From positions 243,026-307,025 of the forward strand of contig JAGRKV010000017.1 in assembly GCA_020442165.1 (NCBI GenBank): a stretch of DNA of 64,000 nucleotides. Direction: 5' to 3'. The DNA comes from Hyphomicrobiaceae bacterium (GTDB taxonomy: Bacteria > Pseudomonadota > Alphaproteobacteria > Rhizobiales > Hyphomicrobiaceae). The stretch's first letter is position 1, and each line of letters opens with the position of its first letter. The notes beneath the pieces are model-generated. The model searched no databases. It had not been told where the DNA came from and was given only the letters and a program-made list of their open reading frames with translations. Below are positions 43,704 to 51,953 of this stretch, in pieces. A program made the translations under genes and the position numbers.

Positions 43704-45076
43704 TTCAGCGAAATCAGCTTGGCGTTGTCGGTCAGCACGAACATGCGGCGCTTGGCCACCACCGGCGCGATGAAGACGGAGTCGCCCAGTCCCTGCTGCG
43801 ACATGACACGGCCGCTCATGGCATCGACGCTGGCCAGTGTGCCCTTGGATGACACCAGCCACAGCTTGCCACCCGCCAGGACCGGGCCCGCCCAGGTCTT
43901 GTCACCCGGCAGCTGGAGTGTCCATTGCACCGTGCCCTCCTTGCGGGTGATCGCCATGAGCTGACCTGAGGTGTCGACAACGAAAACGCTGTCGCCCGCG
44001 ACCCATGGTGTCTGGGTGCTTGGAATGTTGAGCGACCACAGCCGCTCACCGGAGGACATTTGCGTGGCCACCATGCGGCCTGCATGGCTCACGGCATAGA
44101 CGATGCCATCCTCGATCGCCGGACGTGCCGCATCGCTCAGGCTGGTCAACTGCGAGGTGGTGCGCGTGCGCGATAGGCTCTCCGACCAGACCGCGCTACC
44201 GTCCGCGACCTTGAGCGCCAGGATATCGCCTGAGGGGTAGGGCACCACGACAACGTCACCCGATACGGCCGGGCTCACGCTCATGATGAGGCTTGCCTGC
44301 TGCGGCAGGCCGCGCACGTTCCACAGTTCCGAGCCATCGAGCCCGGACAGGCAATAAAAACGGCCATCGACCGTGATGACGAAGACGCGGTCCGCGGAAG
44401 CGGTCGGCGCGGCGCGCACGGGGACGCCAAGGTTGCGCTCCCACAGACGCTTGCCGGATTGCGGATCGAGAGCGACGACATTGCCATAACCTGTCGCGGC
44501 ATAGATTCTACCGCTGTCGGCTGCCAGACCACCGCCGTAACCGCCTGCCGGCGAGCCCGCCCCGAGTGAGAAGAACCCACTGCCGCTCGAATTTTCCTTG
44601 TCAGGCACAAGCGAACTGCGCCAGGCCGAACCACCGCCAGAGACAGAAAATGCCGTGACGGTGCCGTTGGCATCGAGCGTATAGATGCGTTCGCCATAGA
44701 CGATCGGGCTCGCTGTCACGCGGCCGATCTTGCCTGAGCCGGACCCCGCGTCAGCACGCCAGCTCTGCTTGACGGCGCCTGCAAGTGCGAGATGCCCCGG
44801 CGCATTGGTGGCTTCGCCACCCGGCTGTGCCCAGGTTTCGTTCTCATGTTCTGCGACCAGGACGATCGGCTTGTCGCCAGCTGCCAGTTCGCCCGGGATC
44901 TTCTCGGCTTCCGGCATGATGGCGATGCGCTTGCCCGGGAGAGGAGTCTGCTTTTCCTTGAAGGGATTGAGATCACCGATCTTGGGAAGGCTCGGCATGC
45001 TGTCGGCGCAACCCGCCGCCAGCGCTCCCGACAGGAGAACCGCGGTGATCGCCATCCAGCGACTCATGCTGACCAT
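43700..45076 (-). CDS. bamB: Outer-membrane assembly lipoprotein BamB (PQQ-like beta-propeller)
   Basis: BamB is a lipoprotein of the BAM complex, a beta-propeller at the periplasmic side of the outer membrane. The 458-residue protein has a lipobox LAAGC at ~18-22 (AVLLSGALAAGCADSMPSLP). Propeller blades show the repeated sequence AATGYGNVVALDPQSGKRLW, VFVITVDGRFYCLSGLDGSE and VFVVDTSGQLMAITRKEGTV. Start 45076 after GGGGAG (an ATG at 45067 is also possible). It lies between the TPR gene and der, the YfgM-BamB-Der order. Confidence 0.92.
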   Translation of the reverse strand: MVSMSRWMAITAVLLSGALAAGCADSMPSLPKIGDLNPFKEKQTPLPGKRIAIMPEAEKIPGELAAGDKPIVLVAEHENETWAQPGGEATNAPGHLALAGAVKQSWRADAGSGSGKIGRVTASPIVYGERIYTLDANGTVTAFSVSGGGSAWRSSLVPDKENSSGSGFFSLGAGSPAGGYGGGLAADSGRIYAATGYGNVVALDPQSGKRLWERNLGVPVRAAPTASADRVFVITVDGRFYCLSGLDGSELWNVRGLPQQASLIMSVSPAVSGDVVVVPYPSGDILALKVADGSAVWSESLSRTRTTSQLTSLSDAARPAIEDGIVYAVSHAGRMVATQMSSGERLWSLNIPSTQTPWVAGDSVFVVDTSGQLMAITRKEGTVQWTLQLPGDKTWAGPVLAGGKLWLVSSKGTLASVDAMSGRVMSQQGLGDSVFIAPVVAKRRMFVLTDNAKLISLN

Positions 45077-45113
45077 GCCTGCATCTCCCCGTCCCAGACC
45101 GTCGTGCCCCTTG

Positions 45114-45926
45114 TTATTGGCCCGCCGGTTTCGTTTCAGGCTTGGGCTCCGGCTTTGCGTCTGACTTGTCCGCAGCACCTGCCATGCCTGATTTTGCATC
45201 CGTACCCGACTTACCGTCCGCGTCCGGCTTGCCGGCTGCCGCTGGCGGCGTGCCCTTTGCGGCAAGTTCCTCAGCAATGATCTGCGCCATGATGACCTGC
45301 GCACGCTCACGCACGTCCGACGGCGCATTCCGATCCGCGAGAAGTTGCTCCAGCGTCTTGCGGGCAACATCCTTCTTGCCGGCACGGAAAGCCGCCAGTG
45401 CCACAAGCTCGCGCGCGTTGGCACGCCATGGACTTGTATCTGCCGTCAAATCGTTGAGCCGATTCTCGACCTCGGTAAAGTCGGCATCCCCAATCTTCAG
45501 CGCTGCGGCCTGCAGCTTGGCAAAAGACCGCAACAGCGGATCGGCATCGTTGCTCGCCGCCAGCGCCTCGTACTGGGCCAGAGCCTTGGCCTTTTCGCCA
45601 GCGGCGTTTTCCAATCCGCCCAGCTTCAGGCGAGCCAGAGCGGCATAACCGGGCGGCGCTGCTTTTACTATATCTTCGAATGCTTTACGGGCTTCGTCGG
45701 ACTTCGAGTCATCTGCGAGGCTCGACGCCTTTTCATAGGCGGCTCCAGCAGTGTAAGCCGCGCTAATCTGTTGGCTTTGATAGTATTTCCACCCTGCCAC
45801 CACCACGACCACGGCGAGCGCGGCGATCACGAAATAGGTACCATACTGCTTCCAGAGCTGCTCCATGCGCTCCCGGCGCAGCTCCTCCTCGACCTCGCGG
45901 AGCAGGGAGTCGTCGTTATTTGCCAT
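45114..45926 (-). CDS. Membrane-anchored tetratricopeptide protein (YfgM-like)
   Basis: The 270-residue protein starts MANNDDSLLREVEEELRRER and has one transmembrane segment (TYFVIAALAVVVVVAGWKYY). TPR-like helical repeats follow (~60-215; AARKAFEDIVKAAPPGYAAL-like units such as DEARKAFEDIVKAAPPGYAA, then DVARKTLEQLLADRNAP). The tail is Lys/Pro/Asp-rich (KPEPKPETKPAGQ). YfgM in E. coli assists periplasmic chaperones at the translocon. Synteny with bamB and der supports the call. 37 bp before bamB. Confidence 0.85.
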   Translation of the reverse strand: MANNDDSLLREVEEELRRERMEQLWKQYGTYFVIAALAVVVVVAGWKYYQSQQISAAYTAGAAYEKASSLADDSKSDEARKAFEDIVKAAPPGYAALARLKLGGLENAAGEKAKALAQYEALAASNDADPLLRSFAKLQAAALKIGDADFTEVENRLNDLTADTSPWRANARELVALAAFRAGKKDVARKTLEQLLADRNAPSDVRERAQVIMAQIIAEELAAKGTPPAAAGKPDADGKSGTDAKSGMAGAADKSDAKPEPKPETKPAGQ

Positions 45927-46112
45927 CGATGCGTGCGTCCCAGTCCCTGGCCGGCTTCCCCGCGGGATGCCGGCAATCAAACAATTGCTGCAACCAAACT
46001 TGCGCCCGTGTGCATCCGCCCGTGTGTCGGCGGCGTGCAACTGCCTCGAGCGCATTCCCGCAAGCTGACATGCGGCGCCCGCATAGATAACGGAGCAGGG
46101 GGGTGACGCAAG

Positions 46113-46140
46113 GGAAAGCGACGGCCGAAAGGCCGCTTCC
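46113..46140 (-). terminator. Possible weak terminator after panB
   Basis: GGCC-GAAA-GGCC (46123-46134) with a partly paired extension GGAAAGCG / GCTTCC lies 27 bp beyond the panB stop. On the minus strand it is followed by CTTTCCCTTG, a poor T-run, so termination may be weak. Confidence 0.35.
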
Positions 46141-46166
46141 CCCATCAAAACCCTCCGCCGAACGCC

Positions 46167-47072
46167 CTAGCTTTCCTGTTTTTTGGTCTTTTTCGTGGCT
46201 CTGCCCGACTGGGCGCCATGATCGGGCACATCCTTGCGCATGGCATAGGTATGCTCAGGGGCTGGAAATGTCCGCGCCCGGACTTCTTCTGCATAGCCGC
46301 TGATGGCCCGCTCGATCGCCGCGCCGATGGCTCCGAACTCCTTGACGAACTTGGGTACGCGCGGCGACAGGCCGAGCATGTCCTCCATCACCAGGATCTG
46401 ACCATCGCAGACCGCCGAGGCGCCAATGCCGATGGTGGGTATGTGGATTGCCTTGGTTATGCGTGCAGCAAGCGGCTCGGCCATGGCCTCCAGCACGACG
46501 GAAAAGGCGCCCGCGTCCGCAACCTGCCGGGCGTCCTCCTCGATGGCGGCCCATTGCGCCTCCTCGCGGCCTTGCGCCTTGAAGCCGCCGATGACGTTGA
46601 TCGACTGGGGGGTCAAGCCAATATGGGCCATGACGGGGATGCCGCGATCGACGAGGTAGCGGATCGTCTCGGCCATACGCTTGCCGCCCTCGAGCTTTAC
46701 CGCGCCGCAGTCGGTCTCCTTCATCACGCGGGCTGCATTGCGAAAGGCGACCGAAGGGCTTTCCTCATATGTGCCGAAGGGCATGTCGACGACGATGAGC
46801 GAGCGCTTGGCACCGCGCACGACCGCTCGGCCATGCATAATCATCAGTTCCAGCGGCACAGGGACCGTCGTCTCATAGCCATGCATCACCATGCCGAGGC
46901 TGTCGCCGACAAGCAGGAAATCGCAGTAGGGATCGGCAATCGCGGCCGTATGCGCATGGTAGGACGTCAACGAGACGATCGGCTCAACGCCCTTCTTTGC
47001 CTGGATATCGGGCGCCATGAGACGCTTGACGTTGGCGGCTGCCGAATTGCCTGCGCTTACTTGCGATGACAT
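46167..47072 (-). CDS. panB: 3-methyl-2-oxobutanoate hydroxymethyltransferase PanB
   Basis: PanB makes ketopantoate from 2-oxoisovalerate in pantothenate (CoA) biosynthesis. The 301-residue protein includes [24 protein letters not shown] start ([20 protein letters not shown]), [80 protein letters not shown] and [20 protein letters not shown]: the metal and substrate motifs are intact. panC is not next to it. It is the first gene of a minus-strand run to the TPR gene. Confidence 0.95.
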   Translation of the reverse strand: MSSQVSAGNSAAANVKRLMAPDIQAKKGVEPIVSLTSYHAHTAAIADPYCDFLLVGDSLGMVMHGYETTVPVPLELMIMHGRAVVRGAKRSLIVVDMPFGTYEESPSVAFRNAARVMKETDCGAVKLEGGKRMAETIRYLVDRGIPVMAHIGLTPQSINVIGGFKAQGREEAQWAAIEEDARQVADAGAFSVVLEAMAEPLAARITKAIHIPTIGIGASAVCDGQILVMEDMLGLSPRVPKFVKEFGAIGAAIERAISGYAEEVRARTFPAPEHTYAMRKDVPDHGAQSGRATKKTKKQES

Positions 47073-47472
47073 GGTGCGATCTCATCGATTTGTCTGTGCT
47101 GCAAACCTTGCGGGCGTGCTGCGGCCCTTAAGGAAATAGTGGCATAGCGCAGCCACGCCAGATGGGCCAGCGGCCTATTAGATCAGCACTTCGGGATTAT
47201 CGCCGGCAAAGCGTCTTGCCAGTCGGTTGCGTGCAAAATTCTGGCGGCGAATGCATGCGCGCCGCTGCTGCGAATACTGGATGACCGCGTCAAGCACCTA
47301 AGCGGCTTTGCCTCCGCAAGTTTGCGTCTCTGCCACACAGATGACAAAATATTCATGGTGCCCGCCCAGATTGAATTGCGGCAATAAAACCACGCTGGTA
47401 ACCAGGATTTAGGCTGTGGAAGCTAGAGTCTCGAGCTTTCAACACCGGGTTCTTTTGTAAGGGATTAGTAGC
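47073..47472. other. Divergent intergenic region panB / L,D-transpeptidase
   Basis: 400 bp without a credible gene. It should hold the panB promoter and that of the L,D-transpeptidase gene. An AT-richer part (~47335-47415) is seen before the latter. I find no repeat element of the dispersed family here. Confidence 0.4.
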
Positions 47473-49302
47473 GTGCGTACCAACGCCTCCAAGTTGCAGA
47501 TGCCAAGGCGTCAATCCCGGATTTTTCTATCGGCGGCGTGTTCTACCTTGGCTCTCACCGCGGCCTTTGCCGTCGTGATCCCGGAGCCGGCCGAAGCGCG
47601 GCGGGGTGGCTACACCCGCATCATCCGCCAGCCGGCAGATGGCTCACCGCTGACAATCGTCGTCTCGCTCAAGGAGCAGCGTCTTCAGGTCTTCGACAGC
47701 GCGGGCCTCGTCGCCCAGTCGCCGATTTCGTCGGGCCGCCCTGGCTACAGCACGCCGACCGGCGTCTTCACGATCCTGCAAAAGAACCGCGAACATTATT
47801 CCAATCTCTATGGCGACGCGCCGATGCCGAACATGCAACGCATCACCTGGTCGGGCGTTGCGCTACATGCCGGGGCGCTTCCCGGCTATCCCGCATCACA
47901 TGGTTGCATACGCCTGCCTTACGGGTTTTCGCGTTCGCTGTTCTCCATGACTCAGCTCGGCACGCGCGTGGTCGTCAATAACAACATGGTCGAGCCCGAG
48001 CCGTTCCGTCATCCCATGCTCTTTGCGGCCCTACCGCCGGGAGAAGCAGATATCCCGCCGCCGGTTCGCCCTGTCGAGGGCCAGGCGGACAGTTCGGCTG
48101 CCGCTGGGCTAGGCAATGTTTCAGCGATGCTCGGCGTAACGCCGGCTGCGGCGGCGGAAGCAGCCATGCGGGTGGCTGCACGTCCCATGGGAAGTGGCCC
48201 GGATGTGGGGAATGCAAAGGTGCCCCAACAGCGCACGCGCATCATGGCCACCGCTGAGCGCCAGGCTGCGATCGACGAAAGCGCTGCCGCCATCAAAGGC
48301 ATGGAGGCCGTACATGCCGAAGCAGCCGACCACATTGCTGAAGTCAACGGCCGCCTCAATGCCGCGCGGCAGGACCTGAAAGGTGCGAGGCTTGCATTGC
48401 CTCAACTCAAGCGCGCCGCCGACCATGCCAAAAGAGAGATCGAGAAAGCAGAGCGGCGGCTGAAGGACTTCATTCAGCAGCAAACTCGCGAAATGAGCCG
48501 GATGGAAGCGCGCGAGGAGCAGCGCATGAAGGAACATCTGGCGGACGCTGGCAGCGATCTTGCGTCTGAAGTCCTGCTGAAGCGCGCAGACGAGCGCTCC
48601 GCAGCGCACGCGCTCGATGCCCAACAGCGCGACGAGGCTGCGTTGACCGAGAGCCGCCTGGAAGGAGCTTATCTCGACGCCATTCATGACTTGGAGCTGG
48701 CTCAGCGCTTCGTCTCCGAGCAGGATGGCATCATTGAGCGGCGTGAAACTCGCGTGCAAGAGGTCGCACAGGAACTCATTGGTGTCCGCAAAGCCTACGC
48801 GACGGCACGCAATGCGCTGGATGCAGCCATTGCTGACCACAAGCGCGCGATTGCCGCTCTCAAGCAATTCGCCAAGCCAGCAACGGTGTTCGTTAGCCGC
48901 CGCACCGGCAAGCTGGTCATCCGCCAAGGCTACGAGGAGGTCTACGCGGCGCCGGTCAAGATTACATTCCCCACTTCGAGAATTGGCACCCACGTCTTCA
49001 CGGCAACGCGATTTGCGGACCGCAGCGAGACAATCCTTGACTGGCAGGCCATGACCTTGACCAGCGTGTCACCTGAACTGCCGCAGCGTGCCCACCGGAA
49101 TGGGTCGGACGCAGCAGAGGCAGAGGAGCTTGCGCCTGCTCCAAGTGCCGGCAACGCGCTTGAGCGGATCGAGATGTCGGACGAGACAAAAATGCGGATT
49201 GTTGAGCTGATGAAGCCTGGCTCTGCGTTCATCATCTCCGATGAAGGGGCGAGCCCCGAGACCGGACTTTACACGGACATCATCGTGCAGCCCCGCAGCT
49301 AG
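47473..49302 (+). CDS. L,D-transpeptidase (YkuD) with long coiled-coil insertion
   Basis: This 609-residue exported protein cross-links peptidoglycan or attaches proteins to it. Signal peptide (~15-42, ending PEPAEA), then a YkuD domain (~58-180) with the catalytic motif HAGALPGYPASHGCIRLP (His132, His143, Cys145). A coiled coil (~245-445; KRAADHAKREIEKAERRLKD) leads to a C-terminal unit (~455-609) with RRTGKLVIRQGYEEVYAAPV and GSAFIISDEGASPETGLYTD that looks like a second YkuD-like unit without the catalytic Cys. Start GTG after AAGGG (an ATG is 27 bp downstream). Stop codon TAG lies within a repeat-like CTAGATCGTTTC. Confidence 0.87.
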   Translation: MRTNASKLQMPRRQSRIFLSAACSTLALTAAFAVVIPEPAEARRGGYTRIIRQPADGSPLTIVVSLKEQRLQVFDSAGLVAQSPISSGRPGYSTPTGVFTILQKNREHYSNLYGDAPMPNMQRITWSGVALHAGALPGYPASHGCIRLPYGFSRSLFSMTQLGTRVVVNNNMVEPEPFRHPMLFAALPPGEADIPPPVRPVEGQADSSAAAGLGNVSAMLGVTPAAAAEAAMRVAARPMGSGPDVGNAKVPQQRTRIMATAERQAAIDESAAAIKGMEAVHAEAADHIAEVNGRLNAARQDLKGARLALPQLKRAADHAKREIEKAERRLKDFIQQQTREMSRMEAREEQRMKEHLADAGSDLASEVLLKRADERSAAHALDAQQRDEAALTESRLEGAYLDAIHDLELAQRFVSEQDGIIERRETRVQEVAQELIGVRKAYATARNALDAAIADHKRAIAALKQFAKPATVFVSRRTGKLVIRQGYEEVYAAPVKITFPTSRIGTHVFTATRFADRSETILDWQAMTLTSVSPELPQRAHRNGSDAAEAEELAPAPSAGNALERIEMSDETKMRIVELMKPGSAFIISDEGASPETGLYTDIIVQPRS

Positions 49303-49310
49303 ATCGTTTC
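49299..49310. repeat. Fragment of the dispersed repeat at an L,D-transpeptidase stop
   Basis: CTAGATCGTTTC matches the left end of the type 1 repeats (TTAGATCGTTTCAG at 41163 and 43551). The TAG is the gene's stop codon. Only this end is recognisable, so it may be a remnant or chance. Confidence 0.4.
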
Positions 49311-49493
49311 GGACAAGCACTGAAGAGGGCTGCTGGCATTCGCTCACCAGCTGGGACTCACTGGCGCTTGGATTGTTCCATGACGGCGGCGGTTGGCGGC
49401 GTTCCTTGGTTACAATCCGCAAGCGCGCCAATTATGCGATTTAATCGGTTCTATCCGGCTGACTAGATAGTTCCTGGCGGCCGGGGCTCCATA

Positions 49494-49997
49494 TCAGGGC
49501 AAACGTCGCACATGCTCCACGGGCGCATATTCAATGCGCACGGCATCGCCGACGCTTACCTCGCCATCCGTCAACACGCGGCACGTCACGCCGCCGCGCC
49601 ATTCAGGATGCAGTGCGCGCATCAGCCCTGGGTGTGCCTCCTCCATGCGGGCGCACGGCACGGTCTGGGCCGTGACCTCCAGCCTCACGTTGCCCACCGT
49701 CAGAATTGCGCCGATGGCGCGGGGCAGCCGCAGCCCTTCGACGAGCAGGTTGGCACGGCGCGCCGTCCACGGCAGGGCGACTGGCCCGGCGAGGTCTTGC
49801 AGCTCATTCAGAGCAGCCTGCCAATCCTCCATCGCAAGGATGGTGACAGCCCGGCGCGGAAACTTGCGGCCCTTATGATCGCCTGAGACACCTTGCAGGC
49901 GATCGATGCGGACGCGCGCCACCTCCTCCATAGGCAGACGGCGCGCTGCGCGCCTTGCGATCGCGCTGATACGTCCGGCGCGACCATCGCCACTCAT
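49494..49997 (-). CDS. MOSC domain protein
   Basis: MOSC domains bind sulfur carried by a Cys and are related to the molybdenum-cofactor sulfurase C-terminus. The 167-residue protein is a small single-domain form: GVSGDHKGRKFPRRAVTILA, RRANLLVEGLRLPRAIGAIL, TAQTVPCARMEEAHPGLMRA with the conserved Cys, then WRGGVTCRVLTDGEVSVGD. The ATG overlaps the stop of nnrU (ATGA). The substrate is unknown. Confidence 0.9.
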   Translation of the reverse strand: MSGDGRAGRISAIARRAARRLPMEEVARVRIDRLQGVSGDHKGRKFPRRAVTILAMEDWQAALNELQDLAGPVALPWTARRANLLVEGLRLPRAIGAILTVGNVRLEVTAQTVPCARMEEAHPGLMRALHPEWRGGVTCRVLTDGEVSVGDAVRIEYAPVEHVRRLP

Positions 49998-50578
49998 GGG
50001 GCGACCGGGACTCCGATCAGGAGCTGGTGGCCATATTGGAGCATGAAGAGATAAAGGGCCGAACCCACCACAATCACGACAGCGTCGCCAATCAGCGACC
50101 CCTGCTTTTCACCCAGCGGGCCACGGCCGCCGCCACGCTTCTTGACTGAGATGCGGTCATAGACCGCCCAGATCAGGAACGAGCCAAACAGGATGATCGA
50201 GCCCATATCGCCGTTGGCAAGAAGGTGAGCCAGCGCCCAGACCTTCACAGCCGCAAGCATCGGGTGCTTGACCATTGTCCGCAGTTTGGAAGGCACGTAG
50301 GCCGCCACCAGCAACCACATCGCGGGCAACATCAGGCCCAGCGTGACGTGCCGAAGGGCAAGAGGCGGCTCCCACAGGACTGGGTTCTTGCCCGTCATCA
50401 CCTGCAGCTTGTGATAGCCGAGCACAATGACAATCAGCGCGATGAAGGAGCCGATCGAGAACGCGATCCTGTATGGCCCCTCGCCAAAACGATCGACGAG
50501 ACCTTTGCGCATCTCCGGGCTGGTCGGAATGAGATGGATCGTGAAGAACGCCACCAACCCAATTATCATAGCAATCAT
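49994..50578 (-). CDS. NnrU family membrane protein
   Basis: NnrU proteins are six-helix membrane proteins, some linked to denitrification, others to isoprenoid or hemeflavin-type biosynthesis. The 194-residue protein starts at 50578 (MIAMIIGLVAFFTIHLIPTS), after GAGGCAGGC. Features: GPYRIAFSIGSFIALIVIVL, LWEPPLALRHVTLGLMLPAM, MVKHPMLAAVKVWALAHLLA. A longer frame upstream covers repeat DNA and is not coding. Coupled to the MOSC gene. Confidence 0.88.
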   Translation of the reverse strand: MIAMIIGLVAFFTIHLIPTSPEMRKGLVDRFGEGPYRIAFSIGSFIALIVIVLGYHKLQVMTGKNPVLWEPPLALRHVTLGLMLPAMWLLVAAYVPSKLRTMVKHPMLAAVKVWALAHLLANGDMGSIILFGSFLIWAVYDRISVKKRGGGRGPLGEKQGSLIGDAVVIVVGSALYLFMLQYGHQLLIGVPVAP

Positions 50579-50650
50579 ATTGCCTGCCTCTCGTCGCTTC
50601 GGGCCACCCGGCCACTGTCTCGCTAGCGCGCGTTCATGTTCGATGGAATC

Positions 50651-50727
50651 GGGAACGCGCTCTATCCTTTTGCCATGGGCATGCTTTTCACGCTGAAACG
50701 CAACCACTTCAGCTAAACATGCCCTAG
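50651..50727. repeat. Dispersed repeat (type 2)
   Basis: 77 bp with GGGCATG (50677-50683) and CATGCCC (50718-50724) as inverted ends around TTCACGCTGAAACGCAACCA; it closes with CTAG. It matches the right half of the copy at 29695-29875 over ~78 bp, including the flank CGCGCTCTATCCTTTTG. It lies 73 bp upstream of nnrU, on the gene-free side. Confidence 0.85.
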
Positions 50728-51193
50728 GTGCCACATCGGATGAACTGCTTCCCGACCTGATAGCGCGATAGGACACCTGATGACGACAAAAAGTCTGCCG
50801 TGGCCGGCATGTTTTTGTTGCTGGGACAATTGGTCTTGTGTAGTTTTCCACAGGGGCACGGATCGAGGGACTCGTGCTGTGGATAAGTCTTTGTAGTGCC
50901 AAGCGCGGCGACTTGGCCCGGAACGTGGCGTTCGTCCGGGTGGGTCAAATGTCAGTGTGGAGCACCAGCTCCGGTGTGGTGGCGCGGCGTCCCAAGAGCT
51001 ATGGGCGCGGGCACATTCATGTTTTGAATTCTGCTGATTTGGATTTTGTCTCAACGGTCGGTTGCCGTTGTTGCGGCCGGCTTTTTCGTGGCCACCTTTC
51101 GGGACAACAGAACGTGGCACGGCCATACCTACTGGCCAACCGGGCATATTCACGCCGGCGGCCAACCTTGACGCAAATCTACGGGAGCGTGTC
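50728..51193. other. Gene-free region upstream of the 51194 gene with two DnaA-box-like sites
   Basis: No credible protein is encoded in these 466 bp. Bases 50844-50852 read TTTTCCACA and 50878-50886 read TGTGGATAA (complement TTATCCACA, the consensus DnaA box). They are the outer parts of an inverted repeat whose inner arms are GCACG / CGTGC. Whether DnaA binds here is inference; the neighbours are not those of a rhizobial origin of replication. Confidence 0.45.
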
Positions 51194-51838
51194 ATGAGCG
51201 TTCGCCGTTTCGCCGACCAATTGCGGCCTTCGCGCATGGGTTTGCGTGCGTTTGGTCATGGCGACGAACTGCCAGAGCAGCTTGCCGGCGCGTCTATTTC
51301 GCCTCCCATGAGCGAATCGGATCTGGCTGCTGAAATCGCGCGGATCATGAAGCGACCGCCCCACATCGCGACTGTGGCACCGGCACCGGCCCGGTGGCTG
51401 GGAGACGATGCCGATAGTGACACCGTTTCCGCCTATCTGGCTGCTGGGGACGAGAGCGCTTCCGCTGAGCAGGCAGAGACGCAAGAAGCGCTCGAGCAGT
51501 CCGCGGCAAGCGAAGACTCCAGTGGACCACGCGAACATGAGGAAACGGCAGCGCCGCGCCTGGATGCTGCATCAGCTGCCGCCTGGGTGCGTAAGGCGCG
51601 CCGTCAGCGGTTTCGCGCCAACATGAGAGACGCAGCCAGCTGGATGGTTTCGATTACCGTCTCGCTTGTTCTGGTTGCCGCGATCAGTATTGCCATGTTC
51701 GGGTGGCCGGGATCGGCCCCGAACGTCGAGCGATTGCGCGTGCGCCCGATTGACATGACGCGGACCTTGGCACCCCAAGCATCCGCCGGGTCATCAACGG
51801 AAGCCGTGGCTGCAGCAGACGTCACGAATGCGCGATAG
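51194..51838 (+). CDS. Single-span membrane protein of unknown function
   Basis: The 214-residue protein starts at 51194 with GGGAG before it; it may lack homologues outside close relatives. It is acidic and Ala/Glu/Ser-rich in the middle (~80-125), with one transmembrane segment near residues 150-172 (MVSITVSLVLVAAISIAMFG) preceded by basic KARRQRFRANMRDAASW. The order suggests a cytosolic N-terminal part and a short periplasmic tail. No known domain is visible. Confidence 0.6.
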   Translation: MSVRRFADQLRPSRMGLRAFGHGDELPEQLAGASISPPMSESDLAAEIARIMKRPPHIATVAPAPARWLGDDADSDTVSAYLAAGDESASAEQAETQEALEQSAASEDSSGPREHEETAAPRLDAASAAAWVRKARRQRFRANMRDAASWMVSITVSLVLVAAISIAMFGWPGSAPNVERLRVRPIDMTRTLAPQASAGSSTEAVAAADVTNAR

Positions 51839-51953
51839 ATCGCCTCGGCTGGTCAGCGTCGGGCAGCATGACCGCCCGCCGGCAAATCTGGAAAAACTAT
51901 CCGAATAATTTTGAGGTGCTCTGCTTATCGCATGGCGCGAACATTCGTGCGCG

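Noticed and set aside
50724..50948. A minus-strand ORF with DPCPCGKLHKTNCP that resembles a SecA C-terminal (SEC-C) zinc motif
   Set aside because: The spacing between the second and third Cys is 7 instead of 8 residues, the rest of the ORF has no recognisable protein, and it overlaps the DnaA-box-like inverted repeat. I judge the likeness chance.
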